DNA from: Larkinella humicola
Lineage (GTDB): Bacteria; Bacteroidota; Bacteroidia; Cytophagales; Spirosomataceae
DNA: 64,000 nt
Direction: 5' to 3'
Assembly (NCBI RefSeq): GCF_008727875.1
Contig: NZ_VTWS01000003.1
Location: forward strand, 744,001 to 808,000
Below are positions 1 through 8,062 of this stretch, one piece after another (within the stretch, counting starts at the first letter, position 1; every line of letters begins with the position of its first letter). A model generated the notes under the pieces. The model made no database searches, was not told the origin of the DNA, and saw nothing but the letters and a program-made list of their open reading frames with translations. The position numbers were made by a program, and so were the translations under genes.

Positions 1-1
1 T

Positions 2-79
2 CAACAAACCGCCGACGCGAAAGAAGGGATGGTGGCTTTTTTGGAGAAGCGATTGCCGAAGTGGGGGAAAGAAAAATAA
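2..79 (+). CDS. C-terminal end of a probable enoyl-CoA hydratase/isomerase (partial)
   Basis: Only the last 25 codons of a gene that begins before the window are present, in frame 2 and ending at TAA. The residues TADAKEGMVAFLEKRLPKW match the usual crotonase-family ending, where a (T/S)xDxxEGxxAFLEKR helix closes the protein. This family hydrates trans-2-enoyl-CoA in beta-oxidation. The assignment rests on this short tail alone, so a related crotonase is equally possible. No terminator hairpin with a T-run follows; an AT-rich imperfect inverted repeat does. Confidence 0.5.
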   Translation, partial: QQTADAKEGMVAFLEKRLPKWGKEK

Positions 80-83
80 TTTT

Positions 84-176
84 AAATGTAAAATGATAAA
101 TATTAAATACCAAAGTGTTTCAGAAGCGCCTAACCACTTTTGCATTTAGCATTACGCATTTATTATTTATCATTCT
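84..176. repeat. AT-rich imperfect inverted repeat between convergent genes
   Basis: The gap between the crotonase tail and the SnoaL-like gene is built from variations of AATGATAAATA and AAATG. The left part, starting near AAATGTAAAATGATAAAT, is roughly complementary to the right part, which ends TTTATTATTTATCATT, and CAAAGTG pairs with CACTTTTG near the centre. The match is imperfect. The design resembles the cleaner repeats found at 3577, 4161 and 4819. Confidence 0.5.
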
Positions 177-178
177 CT

Positions 179-637
179 TTACAAATCCGGACAGCCTTCC
201 CGTCGTCGGGTATCGATGATGGACTGAATTTTCCAGCTACCGTTCAGTTTTACCAGCGTGAAAACATTGACCCCACAATGGCTTTTCTGGCCGTTGAAGT
301 AAAAAACGTACGGCGTCCAGGCGATGGCCAGTTCGGCGTCGATCTTGACGTCATAGGCCGAAAGCCGTTCGTCGAGTGCCCCCGGTTTCTGTTTGCCAAC
401 CGACGTAACGAAGTTGGGAATCGATTCACTCCGCACACTGATCACGCCCTCTTTGTTTTTCGCAATACTCTGGAGCGATGCCGTGGGGGCAAAAACCGCT
501 TTGAAGAGCGTCGTGTCGGCCTTCCGCATACCGTCGAACAGTTGCGTGATGGCAGCACGTATACCCTTTTCGTCGTCAGACTGCGCAAAAGCGGAGGCTG
601 AAAACAAACCAAGAAGAAGGAGAAGACTTGTTTTCAT
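179..637 (-). CDS. Secreted SnoaL-like / NTF2-fold protein
   Basis: A 152-residue protein with a clear signal peptide (MKTSLLLLLGLFSASAFAQ, cut after about residue 19). The mature part has the layout of small NTF2-like (SnoaL/DUF4440) proteins: an N-terminal helix DEKGIRAAITQLFDGMRKAD, a FAPTASL segment, and late strands with AWTPYVFYFNG and a final FTLVKLNGSWKIQSIIDTRR. That closing strand-turn-strand is typical of the fold. No catalytic residue can be assigned, so the role is unknown and probably periplasmic. It stands alone, downstream of xylA on the same strand but separated by a hairpin. Confidence 0.75.
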   Translation of the reverse strand: MKTSLLLLLGLFSASAFAQSDDEKGIRAAITQLFDGMRKADTTLFKAVFAPTASLQSIAKNKEGVISVRSESIPNFVTSVGKQKPGALDERLSAYDVKIDAELAIAWTPYVFYFNGQKSHCGVNVFTLVKLNGSWKIQSIIDTRRREGCPDL

Positions 638-676
638 AGGTTGATGAAGTTAAAGGGCATAACTAAATAGCATTAC

Positions 677-704
677 CCTGTCAGGGCCTCTGGCCGCTGA
701 CAGG
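677..704 (-). terminator. Hairpin downstream of xylA
   Basis: An 8-bp perfect stem, CCTGTCAG with CTGACAGG, encloses a 12-base GC-rich loop just after the xylA stop codon. No clean T-run follows, so it may be a weak terminator or an mRNA-stabilising 3' hairpin. Confidence 0.5.
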
Positions 705-713
705 ATAAATAAT

Positions 714-2054
714 CTAAATATACTGATTCAGAATCATTTCATAGAACTCCTGCTTGCCGCTGGTCTGCTTCGGTTCGCCGTTGGCCAGGGCGAATTCGCG
801 CAAATCTTCGAGCGTCAGTTCGCCTTTTTCGAAACGGGCTCCTTCGCCACTGTCATAACTGGCGTAACGGTCGGCGCGGAGTTTTTTGTATGGCGATTTG
901 CTCAGGATGGTTTCAGCCACAATAGCGGCCCGCGCAAACGCATCCATCCCGCCAATGTGCGCAATGAAAATATCGTCCAGATCGGTGGAGTTCCGGCGGG
1001 TTTTGGCGTCGAAGTTCACCCCGCCCGATTTCAAACCACCCGCTTCCAGAATCACCAGCATGGCTTCTGTCAGTTCATACAGATCCATCGGAAACTGGTC
1101 GGTATCCCAGCCATTCTGGTAGTCTCCCCGGTTGGCGTCGATACTGCCGAGCATGTTGTTGTCGGCGGCCACCTGCAACTCGTGCGCGAAGGTATGGCTG
1201 GCAAGGGTTGCGTGGTTGGTTTCGACGTTCAGTTCAAAATCATCCTGCAAACCGTATTTATTCAGGAAACCAGCCACGGTAGCGGCATCGAAGTCGTACT
1301 GGTGTTTGCTGGGTTCCATCGGTTTGGGTTCGATGTAGAACGCTCCTTTGAACCCCTGTTTGCGGGCATAATCGCGGGCCATTGTCAGGAAGCGGGCGAG
1401 GTGTTCCTGCTCCCGTTTCATGTTGGTATTCAGCAATGACATGTAGCCTTCACGACCTCCCCAGAACGTATAGCCCGAACCTCCCAATTCAATCGTGGCA
1501 TCGATGGCATTCTTAACCTGCCAGCCACCGTGGGCCAGTACGTGAAAATCAGGGTTGGTCGATGCGCCATTCATGTAGCGGCTGTGCGAGAACAGGTTGG
1601 CCGTTCCCCACAGCAACTGAACACCACTGGCCTGTTGTTTCTGTTTCGCGTAATCGACAATCTTCCGGAAGTTGCTTTCAAATTCGGCATTGGAACTGCC
1701 TTCCGGTGCCACATCCGTATCGTGAAAGCAATAGTATTCCATCCCCATTTTCGTGATGAACTCAAAAGCAGCATCCATCTTGTCAAAAGCAGCTCCCAGC
1801 GGATCGGCATTCGTACTCCAGGGAAACTGCTTGACGCCCGGCCCGAAGGGATCGGCACCCGTGCCACAGAACGTATGCCAGTAGGCAACCGCAAACCGGA
1901 ACAGTTCATTCATTGGTTTGCCCAGAATCGTGCGGTTTTGGTCGTACCATTTAAACGCCAGGGGATTATCCGATTCGCGGCCTTCGTACGGAATAGGTTC
2001 CTTTACGAACGGAAAATACGTTTTGTCGCCCAGGGTAAGATTCAGTTTTGACAT
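714..2054 (-). CDS. xylA: Xylose isomerase
   Basis: Class II xylose isomerase of 446 residues, interconverting D-xylose and D-xylulose in the cytoplasm with two divalent metal ions. The catalytic-His region is [11 protein letters not shown]; the metal ligands sit in [28 protein letters not shown] and GSIDANRGD, and the late [13 protein letters not shown] motif is present. The N-terminus ([20 protein letters not shown]) and length fit the family, so the annotated ATG is kept. No xylulokinase or xylose transporter lies within the window, so it is probably a single-gene unit here. The upstream gap holds a possible -7 box TATCTTTT near 2093-2100 on the minus strand. Confidence 0.97.
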   Translation of the reverse strand: MSKLNLTLGDKTYFPFVKEPIPYEGRESDNPLAFKWYDQNRTILGKPMNELFRFAVAYWHTFCGTGADPFGPGVKQFPWSTNADPLGAAFDKMDAAFEFITKMGMEYYCFHDTDVAPEGSSNAEFESNFRKIVDYAKQKQQASGVQLLWGTANLFSHSRYMNGASTNPDFHVLAHGGWQVKNAIDATIELGGSGYTFWGGREGYMSLLNTNMKREQEHLARFLTMARDYARKQGFKGAFYIEPKPMEPSKHQYDFDAATVAGFLNKYGLQDDFELNVETNHATLASHTFAHELQVAADNNMLGSIDANRGDYQNGWDTDQFPMDLYELTEAMLVILEAGGLKSGGVNFDAKTRRNSTDLDDIFIAHIGGMDAFARAAIVAETILSKSPYKKLRADRYASYDSGEGARFEKGELTLEDLREFALANGEPKQTSGKQEFYEMILNQYI

Positions 2055-2159
2055 GGCTATTTACGATTTAAACGAATACTACTCTACTCCGAAAAAGATA
2101 CTACGTAGTGAAAGGACGTAGCAGGCAAAATATCCTCTCCGGAATGATCTATGAGTCAT

Positions 2160-2191
2160 AAAAAAGCCGGAAGTTGGAGACAACTTCCGGC
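2160..2191 (-). terminator. Intrinsic terminator after accC
   Basis: An 11-bp perfect stem (GCCGGAAGTTG with CAACTTCCGGC, 4-base loop) is followed on the minus strand by a run of six T. It lies about 30 bases after the accC stop and separates the fatty-acid block from xylA. Confidence 0.88.
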
Positions 2192-2223
2192 CCATGCACC
2201 CACGGATCTGAGTCCGAAGGTAA

Positions 2224-3567
2224 TTACAAGGTGCTAAAATCAAATCCTTCCAAAAACGAGGTTGTAAACTGGCCCGACTGGAACTTGGGGTCGTCCATGA
2301 GCTTAATGTGGAATGGAATAGTGGTTTTGATGCCTTCGATTACCACTTCCTGCAACGCCCGCTTCATTCGGGTGATGACCTCCTCGCGCGATTGGCCCGA
2401 CACGATCAGCTTGGCAATCATCGAGTCGTAGTTCGGCGGAATGGTGTAGCCACTGTAGACATGGCTGTCGATCCGAATTCCGTGTCCGCCCGGAAAGTGC
2501 AGGTTCGTGATTTTGCCCGGTGAAGGCCGAAAACCGTTGGCGGGGTCTTCCGCGTTGATGCGGCATTCCATCGCGTAAATTTTCGGGGTATAGTTTTTTC
2601 CGGAAATCGGCGTTCCGGCAGCGACTTTAATTTGCTCTTTAATCAGGTCAAAATCAGTCACTTCTTCCGTTATGGGGTGTTCCACCTGAATCCGGGTGTT
2701 CATCTCCATAAAGTAGAAATCGCCGTGTTTGTCCACCAGAAACTCAACGGTTCCGGCACCTTCATACCCGATGGCCGACGCGCCTTTGATGGCGGCTTCC
2801 CCCATCCGTTCCCGCAGTTCGGAACTGACCACCGGCGAAGGCGTTTCTTCGACCAGTTTCTGGTGCCGACGCTGAATGGAACAATCCCGCTCCGAGAGGT
2901 GGCAGACTTTGCCGTACTGATCTCCAACGATCTGGATTTCAATGTGGCGGGGTTCTTCCACAAATTTCTCCAGATACAGGCCGTCGTTGCCAAAGGCCGC
3001 ACCGGATTCCATCTTGGCGTCGAGCCAGGCTTTTTCAAAGTCCAGCTCGCTTTTGATGATCCGCATTCCGCGACCACCGCCCCCGGCGGTTGCCTTCACA
3101 ATGACCGGATAGCCGATTTCAACCGCCAGCCGCTTGCCTTCTTCCACCGACTCCAGCAGCCCTTCCGACCCCGGAATAACCGGCACACCGGCGGCTCTCA
3201 TGGTGGCTTTGGCCGTCGCCTTATCGCCCATCGCGTTGATTTGCTCGGCCGTCGCTCCAATGAACTTGATGCCGTAATCCGCGCAGATTTGCGAAAATTC
3301 CGCGTTTTCAGACAGAAAACCGTAGCCCGGATGAATGGCATCGGCACTGGTTACTTCGGCGGCAGAAATAATACTGGGAATATTCAGATAGGATTGGCGG
3401 CTCGGCGGAGGGCCGATGCAAACGGCCTCGTCGGCAAACCGCACATGGAGGCTATCGCGGTCGGCGGTTGAATAAACTGCCACCGTCTTGATGCCCATCT
3501 CGCGGCACGTCCGGATGATCCGCAACGCAATTTCGCCCCGATTGGCGATTAGGATTTTCTTGAACAT
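2224..3567 (-). CDS. accC: Acetyl-CoA carboxylase, biotin carboxylase subunit
   Basis: A 447-residue ATP-grasp enzyme that carboxylates biotin on AccB using ATP and bicarbonate, the first step of fatty-acid synthesis. The N-terminal biotin carboxylase fold ([20 protein letters not shown]), the glycine-rich ATP loop GGGGRGMRI near residue 165, and the signature [18 protein letters not shown] near residue 290 are all present. The length equals the E. coli enzyme within two residues. It follows accB on the same strand, separated by a large inverted repeat. The carboxyltransferase subunits (accA, accD) are not in this window. Confidence 0.97.
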   Translation of the reverse strand: MFKKILIANRGEIALRIIRTCREMGIKTVAVYSTADRDSLHVRFADEAVCIGPPPSRQSYLNIPSIISAAEVTSADAIHPGYGFLSENAEFSQICADYGIKFIGATAEQINAMGDKATAKATMRAAGVPVIPGSEGLLESVEEGKRLAVEIGYPVIVKATAGGGGRGMRIIKSELDFEKAWLDAKMESGAAFGNDGLYLEKFVEEPRHIEIQIVGDQYGKVCHLSERDCSIQRRHQKLVEETPSPVVSSELRERMGEAAIKGASAIGYEGAGTVEFLVDKHGDFYFMEMNTRIQVEHPITEEVTDFDLIKEQIKVAAGTPISGKNYTPKIYAMECRINAEDPANGFRPSPGKITNLHFPGGHGIRIDSHVYSGYTIPPNYDSMIAKLIVSGQSREEVITRMKRALQEVVIEGIKTTIPFHIKLMDDPKFQSGQFTTSFLEGFDFSTL

Positions 3568-3576
3568 ATATTTTTG

Positions 3577-3678
3577 AATGAGTGAATGAGCGAATGAGTG
3601 AATGAGTGAATAGCTTCGCCAATTACCTGCATTCTGCGAAGCTATTCACTCATTCACTCATTCGCTCATTCACTCATT
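3577..3678. repeat. Perfect 43-bp inverted repeat made of GAATGAGT/C octamers (accB-accC junction)
   Basis: The left arm (3577-3619) and right arm (3636-3678) are exact reverse complements over 43 bases, with a 16-base loop. Each arm is mostly tandem octamers GAATGAGT and GAATGAGC, closed by a unique AATAGCTTCGC at the loop end. It fills nearly the whole gap between accB and accC, so accB-accC readthrough RNA would carry a very long stem. Confidence 0.93.
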
Positions 3679-3680
3679 GA

Positions 3681-4151
3681 TTAAATAGGTTCGACTAGGA
3701 ACAACGGTTGATCGTATTCGACCGGCGTAGCGTTTTCGACCAGGACTTTGACAATCCGGCCCGCCACTTCGGACTCGATTTCGTTGAAGAGTTTCATGGC
3801 TTCGATGATGCAAACCGTTTTCCCCGGTTTTACCTCATCGCCTATTTCCACAAACGACTCAGCATCAGGCCCCGCCGACCGGTAAAAAGTTCCGATCATG
3901 GGCGATTTGATGGTCAGGTAGTTGGCTGTTTCTGCTTTGGGAGCCGGAGCGGGCGCAGGGGTTGAAACCGCCTGTGGAGCAGCCGGAGCCGGTTGTTGCG
4001 CAACCGGTTGCGCAACCGGCTGAGCCGAAGAAACCGGGGTCTGACCGTAGCGTTTTACGTTCAGTTTCAGCTCATTGGTTTCAATACTGACCTCATCCAG
4101 TCCCGACTGGGCGATGAAATCAATAAGGTTCTGAATGTCTTTCGTGTCCAT
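3681..4151 (-). CDS. accB: Biotin carboxyl carrier protein of acetyl-CoA carboxylase
   Basis: A 156-residue BCCP. The N-terminal helical part (MDTKDIQNLIDFIAQSGLDE) is followed by a Pro/Ala/Gln-rich flexible linker at about residues 37-73 and a biotinyl domain from residue 78. The biotin attachment site is EAMKLFNEI, with Lys120 as the modified residue. It carries biotin between AccC and the carboxyltransferase in the cytoplasm. It sits between efp and accC on the same strand, with inverted repeats on both sides, and is very probably cotranscribed with accC. Confidence 0.96.
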   Translation of the reverse strand: MDTKDIQNLIDFIAQSGLDEVSIETNELKLNVKRYGQTPVSSAQPVAQPVAQQPAPAAPQAVSTPAPAPAPKAETANYLTIKSPMIGTFYRSAGPDAESFVEIGDEVKPGKTVCIIEAMKLFNEIESEVAGRIVKVLVENATPVEYDQPLFLVEPI

Positions 4152-4160
4152 GTTTTTCTA

Positions 4161-4238
4161 AATGATGAACGCTGAATGATGAGCGATGAATGAAAAGACT
4201 GGAAACCATTCATCGTTCATCGTTCATCATTCATCATT
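4161..4238. repeat. Imperfect 32-bp inverted repeat of ATGATGAAC units (efp-accB junction)
   Basis: Arms 4161-4192 and 4207-4238 match as reverse complements at 28 of 32 positions, around a 14-base loop. Both are built of ATGA, ATGAACG and ATGAGCG words. The repeat begins about 10 bases upstream of the accB start codon and ends just before the efp stop. Confidence 0.88.
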
Positions 4239-4242
4239 CCTT

Positions 4243-4806
4243 TTATTTTACTCGTTCAACGTAATCGTAGGTTCGGGTATCGACCCGGATTTTATCGCCC
4301 TGTTCAATAAACAGCGGCACCATGATGGTGGCACCGGTAGCCACTTCCACTTTCTTTTTGGGGCTATTGGCCGTATCGCCCCGGATTCCCGGTTCGGCAT
4401 ACGTTACTTCCAGTTCCACAAAGGGCGGCAATTCACAGGTTAAGGGCGTATCGGTTTCTGCATTGATCAGAATTTCAACTTCCTGTCCTTCTTTCATCAA
4501 ATCAGCTCCATCGACGATTTTATCCGTCAGGTTGATCTGGTCGAAGGTTTCATTGTCCATAAAATTGTAGCCGGCTTCATCTTTGTAAAGAAACTGAAAT
4601 TTCCGGCGTTCAACCCGAACCGGATAAATCGTCACGCCGGCGTTGAAGGTGTTGTCGAGAACTTTCCCTGACGTCAGGCTCTTCAGTTTCGTACGAACGA
4701 AAGCTCCGCCTTTGCCGGGCTTAACATGCTGGAATTCAACAATTTGAAACAGGTCGTGGTTAAAATTAATAACGAGTCCGTTCCGAAGATCTGCAGTCGT
4801 TGCCAT
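4243..4806 (-). CDS. efp: Elongation factor P
   Basis: A 187-residue EF-P, the length usual in bacteria. It enters the ribosomal E site and rescues stalling at consecutive prolines. The N-terminal KOW-like domain includes the loop HVKPGKGGAF, whose tip lysine (Lys32) is the equivalent of the residue modified in other bacteria. The following OB domains end with RVDTRTYDYVERVK. No modifying enzyme (EpmA or deoxyhypusine-type) lies nearby. It sits between fabH and accB on the same strand, with a low-complexity inverted repeat at each side. Confidence 0.97.
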   Translation of the reverse strand: MATTADLRNGLVINFNHDLFQIVEFQHVKPGKGGAFVRTKLKSLTSGKVLDNTFNAGVTIYPVRVERRKFQFLYKDEAGYNFMDNETFDQINLTDKIVDGADLMKEGQEVEILINAETDTPLTCELPPFVELEVTYAEPGIRGDTANSPKKKVEVATGATIMVPLFIEQGDKIRVDTRTYDYVERVK

Positions 4807-4818
4807 GATTTTGAACTA

Positions 4819-4922
4819 GGATTATACTGATTGTACTGATTAATCTGAATAGAAACTACACTTATTTTTGCGACTAATACGACTAAAAGAATCATAGTTA
4901 ATCAGTATAATCAGTGTAATCC
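4819..4922. repeat. Imperfect 25-bp inverted repeat of ATACTGATT units (fabH-efp junction)
   Basis: Arms 4819-4843 and 4898-4922 match at 23 of 25 positions as reverse complements (for example GGATTATACTGATT with AATCAGTGTAATCC), separated by 54 AT-rich bases. As at the two neighbouring junctions, the arms are tandem variants of one short word, here ACTGATT, but the word differs from junction to junction. Confidence 0.85.
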
Positions 4923-4950
4923 CGCGGGGCCGCCCGTGCGGTTCAGATAA

Positions 4951-5937
4951 TCAAATGGCCCACTTCAGGTAAACCGCTCCCCAGGTGAATCCTCCGCCAA
5001 AAGCGGCCAGAATCAAATTATCGCCCTTGTTCAACTGCGATTCGTAGTCGAACAGGCAAAGCGGGATGGTTGCTGCGGTGGTATTGCCGTATTTATGAAT
5101 ATTGAGCATGACCCGATCCATACCCAGGCCCATGCGGTTTGCGGTGGCTTCAATGATGCGTTTGTTCGCCTGGTGCGGTACCAGCCAGGCGACATCGCTG
5201 CCTTTCAGGTGGTTCCGTTCCATAATTTCGGCGGAGACGTCGGCCATATTCTTGACCGCAAATTTAAACACCGACGGGCCATCCTGGTAGACGTAGTGCC
5301 AGCGTTTGTCGATGGTCTCGTGGGTGGGTGGGTAACGGCTTCCGCCAGCTTTCTGAACCAGATGATTCTGGCCGGAACCGTCGGAGCGAATGATGGAGTC
5401 GATGATGCCGTTGTCTTCCGGAGTGGGTTCCAGCAAAACCGCACCGGCACCATCGCCAAACAACACGCAGGTGGTTCGATCGGTATAATCGACGATGGCC
5501 GACATTTTATCGGCGCCCACCACAATCACTTTCTTGTATTTTCCGGTTTCAATAAACTGAGAACCAATCGTTAGCGCATACAGAAAACCCGAACAGGCGG
5601 CCTGAATGTCGAAGCTCCCGACGGCCCGGATGCCAGTCATATCACAAATCAGGTTGGCCGTCGACGGAAAAACGTAATCCGGTGTGGTGGTGGCACAGAT
5701 CAGCAGTTCAATGTCTGCCGGTTTTGTACCGGTTTTGGCCAGCAGGCCTTCCACAGCTTTGGCCGCCATGTGCGACGTGCCCAGGCCTTCACCTTTCAAG
5801 ATATGCCGTTCTTTGATACCGGTGCGGCTGGTGATCCATTCGTCACTGGTATCCACCATTTTCTCCAACTCCGCGTTGGTCAGGATGTAGTCCGGTACAT
5901 AGCCGTATACGCCCGTAATTGCCGCTTTACTGTTCAT
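4951..5937 (-). CDS. fabH: 3-oxoacyl-ACP synthase III
   Basis: KAS III condenses acetyl-CoA (or branched acyl-CoA) with malonyl-ACP to start fatty-acid synthesis. The catalytic triad is visible: Cys115 in [10 protein letters not shown], His255 in [10 protein letters not shown] and Asn285 in KYGNTTAAT. The start at 5937 ([17 protein letters not shown], 328 residues) matches the family N-terminus. The frame stays open 17 codons further upstream, but those residues run into a repeat-rich spacer and are unlike the family. It follows plsX in the rpmF-plsX-fabH order common in bacteria. Confidence 0.95.
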   Translation of the reverse strand: MNSKAAITGVYGYVPDYILTNAELEKMVDTSDEWITSRTGIKERHILKGEGLGTSHMAAKAVEGLLAKTGTKPADIELLICATTTPDYVFPSTANLICDMTGIRAVGSFDIQAACSGFLYALTIGSQFIETGKYKKVIVVGADKMSAIVDYTDRTTCVLFGDGAGAVLLEPTPEDNGIIDSIIRSDGSGQNHLVQKAGGSRYPPTHETIDKRWHYVYQDGPSVFKFAVKNMADVSAEIMERNHLKGSDVAWLVPHQANKRIIEATANRMGLGMDRVMLNIHKYGNTTAATIPLCLFDYESQLNKGDNLILAAFGGGFTWGAVYLKWAI

Positions 5938-5958
5938 ACTCGGGGGTGCAATCAATTT

Positions 5959-6052
5959 TACAGACAAGAGAATAGAGACAGGGAACAAGAGAGTCGATCG
6001 GTCGCAAGGGTGCTGATGTCTTTTGTCTCATGGCTTTACTCTTCGGTCTTAT
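5959..6052. repeat. Degenerate purine-rich inverted repeat (plsX-fabH junction)
   Basis: The spacer starts with AGACAAGAGAATAGAGACAG and ends with the roughly complementary CTTTTGTCTC...TTTACTCTTCGGTCTT. The words AAGAG, GAGAC and ACAAGA recur. The match is much looser than at the neighbouring junctions, so it may be a decayed copy of the same architecture. Confidence 0.4.
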
Positions 6053-6053
6053 T

Positions 6054-6992
6054 TCAACTTAAAGCCTGTGCGATTTTCGTATAAGCGTTGGATTCTACCT
6101 GCTTTTTTGCCAGACTAAGCATATTTTTAATGGCCAACGGCGACGAGATCCCGTGGGCAATAATGACATTGCCATTAACACCCACGATCGGACTACCACC
6201 CACCGATTCATAGTTGGTTTTGTCCGTAAACTCGTGGCTCAGGCCCAGTTCTTTGGTCATTTCATAAATCGACTCGCCCATTTTGAACAGGATGTTGCCC
6301 GTAAAACCGTCCGTTACGATCACGTCCGCTTTATCGCGGAAAAAATCGCCCCCTTCCATATTACCGACAAAATTGATTTTCCGGCTGTCTTTCAGCAACT
6401 GATAGGCGGCCTGGGCAATCAGCGATCCTTTTTGCTCTTCCTCACCGATGTTCATCAATGCCACGCGGGGTTTAGCAATCCCGAACGTGTATTGAGCGTA
6501 GATGGAGCCAATTTCGCCAAATTGCAGCAGCATTTCCGGTTTGCAGTCGGCGTTGGCACCAATATCGACAATAACGGCAAAACCGCCACTAAGCTGGGGA
6601 ACAAAACCGGCAATGGCAGGCCGCATGACCCCTTCGATTGCCTTGATGCTGAACAGGGCTCCCACGTGCATGGCACCGGTATTGCCCGCACTGCAAAAGG
6701 CGTCGACCAACTTGTCACGTAAAAGTTTAAACCCAACTCCGATGCTGGAATTGGGTTTTTGCGAGAGTGCCTTGGTGGGGTGCTCTCCCATTTCAACCAC
6801 ATCTTCTGCATGGACAATTTCCACGCTGGAACCTGCGTAATTATATTTTCGAAGAAGGTCTTCAATTACCCGTTGCTTGCCCACCAATACGATGGTAACG
6901 TCACTCGGTAATTCTTTAGCGGCCATCACGACTCCTTCCACAATTGCGTCCGGAGCGAAATCGCCACCCATAGCGTCGACTGCGATTCTCAT
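6054..6992 (-). CDS. plsX: Phosphate acyltransferase
   Basis: PlsX makes acyl-phosphate from acyl-ACP and feeds PlsY in phospholipid synthesis; it is a peripheral cytoplasmic protein. The start at 6992 gives MRIAVDAMGGDFAPDAIVEG, the conserved family N-terminus, and 312 residues. An upstream in-frame ATG would add 21 residues that run into a terminator-like region, so it is rejected. Family segments GNTGAMHVGALF, ADCKPEMLLQFGEIGS and VTDGFTGNILFK are present. It lies between rpmF and fabH on the same strand. Confidence 0.95.
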   Translation of the reverse strand: MRIAVDAMGGDFAPDAIVEGVVMAAKELPSDVTIVLVGKQRVIEDLLRKYNYAGSSVEIVHAEDVVEMGEHPTKALSQKPNSSIGVGFKLLRDKLVDAFCSAGNTGAMHVGALFSIKAIEGVMRPAIAGFVPQLSGGFAVIVDIGANADCKPEMLLQFGEIGSIYAQYTFGIAKPRVALMNIGEEEQKGSLIAQAAYQLLKDSRKINFVGNMEGGDFFRDKADVIVTDGFTGNILFKMGESIYEMTKELGLSHEFTDKTNYESVGGSPIVGVNGNVIIAHGISSPLAIKNMLSLAKKQVESNAYTKIAQALS

Positions 6993-7057
6993 TGAACCAG
7001 GTTTGGGTGCGCTGAATTGGTAAACGAACGTGTAAAAATAGTAGTTGCCCGGCAATA

Positions 7058-7106
7058 AAAAAGTATTTCACGTTCATCCGGTGCAGATTCCTGTGAAATA
7101 CTTTTT
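7058..7106 (-). terminator. Long AT-rich hairpin between rpmF and plsX
   Basis: A perfect 14-bp stem (AAAAAGTATTTCAC with GTGAAATACTTTTT, 21-base loop) ends in a T-run on either strand. It is the second terminator-like structure between rpmF and plsX and lies about 65 bases before the plsX start. Confidence 0.65.
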
Positions 7107-7142
7107 ACCCCCAACCTCGCAAAAGAGGTTTTCGATACGCTG

Positions 7143-7171
7143 AAAAAAGCCCCTGCGTGGGGTTGGGGGCT
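7143..7171 (-). terminator. Intrinsic terminator after rpmF
   Basis: On the minus strand AGCCCC...GGGGCT forms a short GC stem followed at once by six T, directly after the rpmF stop codon. It would end a yceD-rpmF transcript and predicts partial uncoupling of plsX from rpmF. Confidence 0.75.
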
Positions 7172-7177
7172 GGAATG

Positions 7178-7372
7178 TCAGGCGGTTGGTGCGTAATTTT
7201 CAATCATCACCTTGCCTTTGTAATACAGGTTGCCTTCGAATACGTGCGCTTTGTGACGAATGTGAATCTCGCCCGTCGTCGCATCGAAAGATAGCGCCTT
7301 CGGGGTCAGTTTATCGTGCGTTCTACGCTTGTCCCGGCGGGTGGTTGAATGTCTGCGTTTGGGATGTGCCAT
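7178..7372 (-). CDS. rpmF: 50S ribosomal protein L32
   Basis: A 64-residue basic protein with the L32 N-terminus MAHPKRRHSTTRRDKRRTHD. It is a small component of the large ribosomal subunit. There are no cysteines, so this is the zinc-free form. It lies 79 bases downstream of the YceD-family gene and upstream of plsX on the same strand, the usual yceD-rpmF-plsX order. Two terminator-like hairpins follow it. Confidence 0.97.
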   Translation of the reverse strand: MAHPKRRHSTTRRDKRRTHDKLTPKALSFDATTGEIHIRHKAHVFEGNLYYKGKVMIENYAPTA

Positions 7373-7451
7373 AATTGTATCGTGTCAATTGTCAGTAAGT
7401 CTTGCCATTCTCCCACCGCCGGAACGGTTGCTGGAGGGATAACAAATTGTA

Positions 7452-7997
7452 TTAATTATTATTCAGTTTTCGCAATGCTTCCCAACGGGGGTCAACGGGC
7501 GGCTCAGGGGTTTCGTCATCAGGCCCCGGAGCGTCCGACCGGTACACCACCTTGCCTTCCTGTTCCTCATCCTCGTCGTTTTCTTCCTCTCGGAACCGGG
7601 GATGGAGTTTTTTCATCGGCAACGACAGAACGATAAAATCGAAAAGGTAACGCGCAATATTAATTTGCTGCGTCTCCCACAGAATCAGTTCGATTTCGTC
7701 GGTCAGTTCCTCCACGCGATCCGAAAATTTCAGAAACAGTTGTTCCTCAATAGCAATCGGCTCGTCGAACGGATCCAGGCTGCGGTCACAGATGAGGCCC
7801 ACCGTTCCCTGGATATGGAAATTCAAGTGAATCATCGACGACGACTTGGTTAAAACCAGATGCGTCTTGAATGACCCGCTCTGAATCAGTTCCTGATCCA
7901 TGGCCTCGAAAAACGCATCGCCGGATTCAAAGTCAAACTCGTACGATTTGTCTTCAAGACTGCTAATGGGGATGGTGTATTTTTGCAACTCCTTCAC
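7452..7997 (-). CDS. yceD: YceD / DUF177 family protein
   Basis: A 181-residue acidic cytoplasmic protein of the YceD (DUF177) family, known to be linked to 23S rRNA accumulation and usually encoded next to rpmF. Typical features are the central LICDRSLDPFD segment, the acidic stretch EENDEDEEQEG, and the C-terminal DPRWEALRKL. The start codon is GTG at 7997. An in-frame alternative is not obvious, and a -7 box at 8018-8025 implies a leader of only about a dozen bases. It opens the rpmF-plsX-fabH block. Confidence 0.9.
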   Translation of the reverse strand: MKELQKYTIPISSLEDKSYEFDFESGDAFFEAMDQELIQSGSFKTHLVLTKSSSMIHLNFHIQGTVGLICDRSLDPFDEPIAIEEQLFLKFSDRVEELTDEIELILWETQQINIARYLFDFIVLSLPMKKLHPRFREEENDEDEEQEGKVVYRSDAPGPDDETPEPPVDPRWEALRKLNNN

Positions 7998-8017
7998 TAT
8001 CGTCTCAAAATAGTCCG

Positions 8018-8025
8018 CAAAGTTA
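8018..8025 (-). promoter_or_regulatory. -7 box TAACTTTG upstream of the yceD homologue
   Basis: The minus strand carries TAACTTTG, an exact TAnnTTTG Bacteroidota -7 element, about 20 bases before the GTG start. No TTTG -33 box is visible at the expected spacing. Confidence 0.6.
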
Positions 8026-8062
8026 CGAACTATTTCTGAATCCTAAAAGACTAACTGTCAAT

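Noticed and set aside
2632-3471. A long open frame (279 codons) antisense to accC
   Set aside because: It is the reverse-strand shadow of a high-GC3 coding region; the accC assignment on the other strand is certain.
3577-3678. A CRISPR-like repeat from the tandem octamers
   Set aside because: The units are contiguous without spacers and are arranged as an inverted repeat; no cas gene is present.
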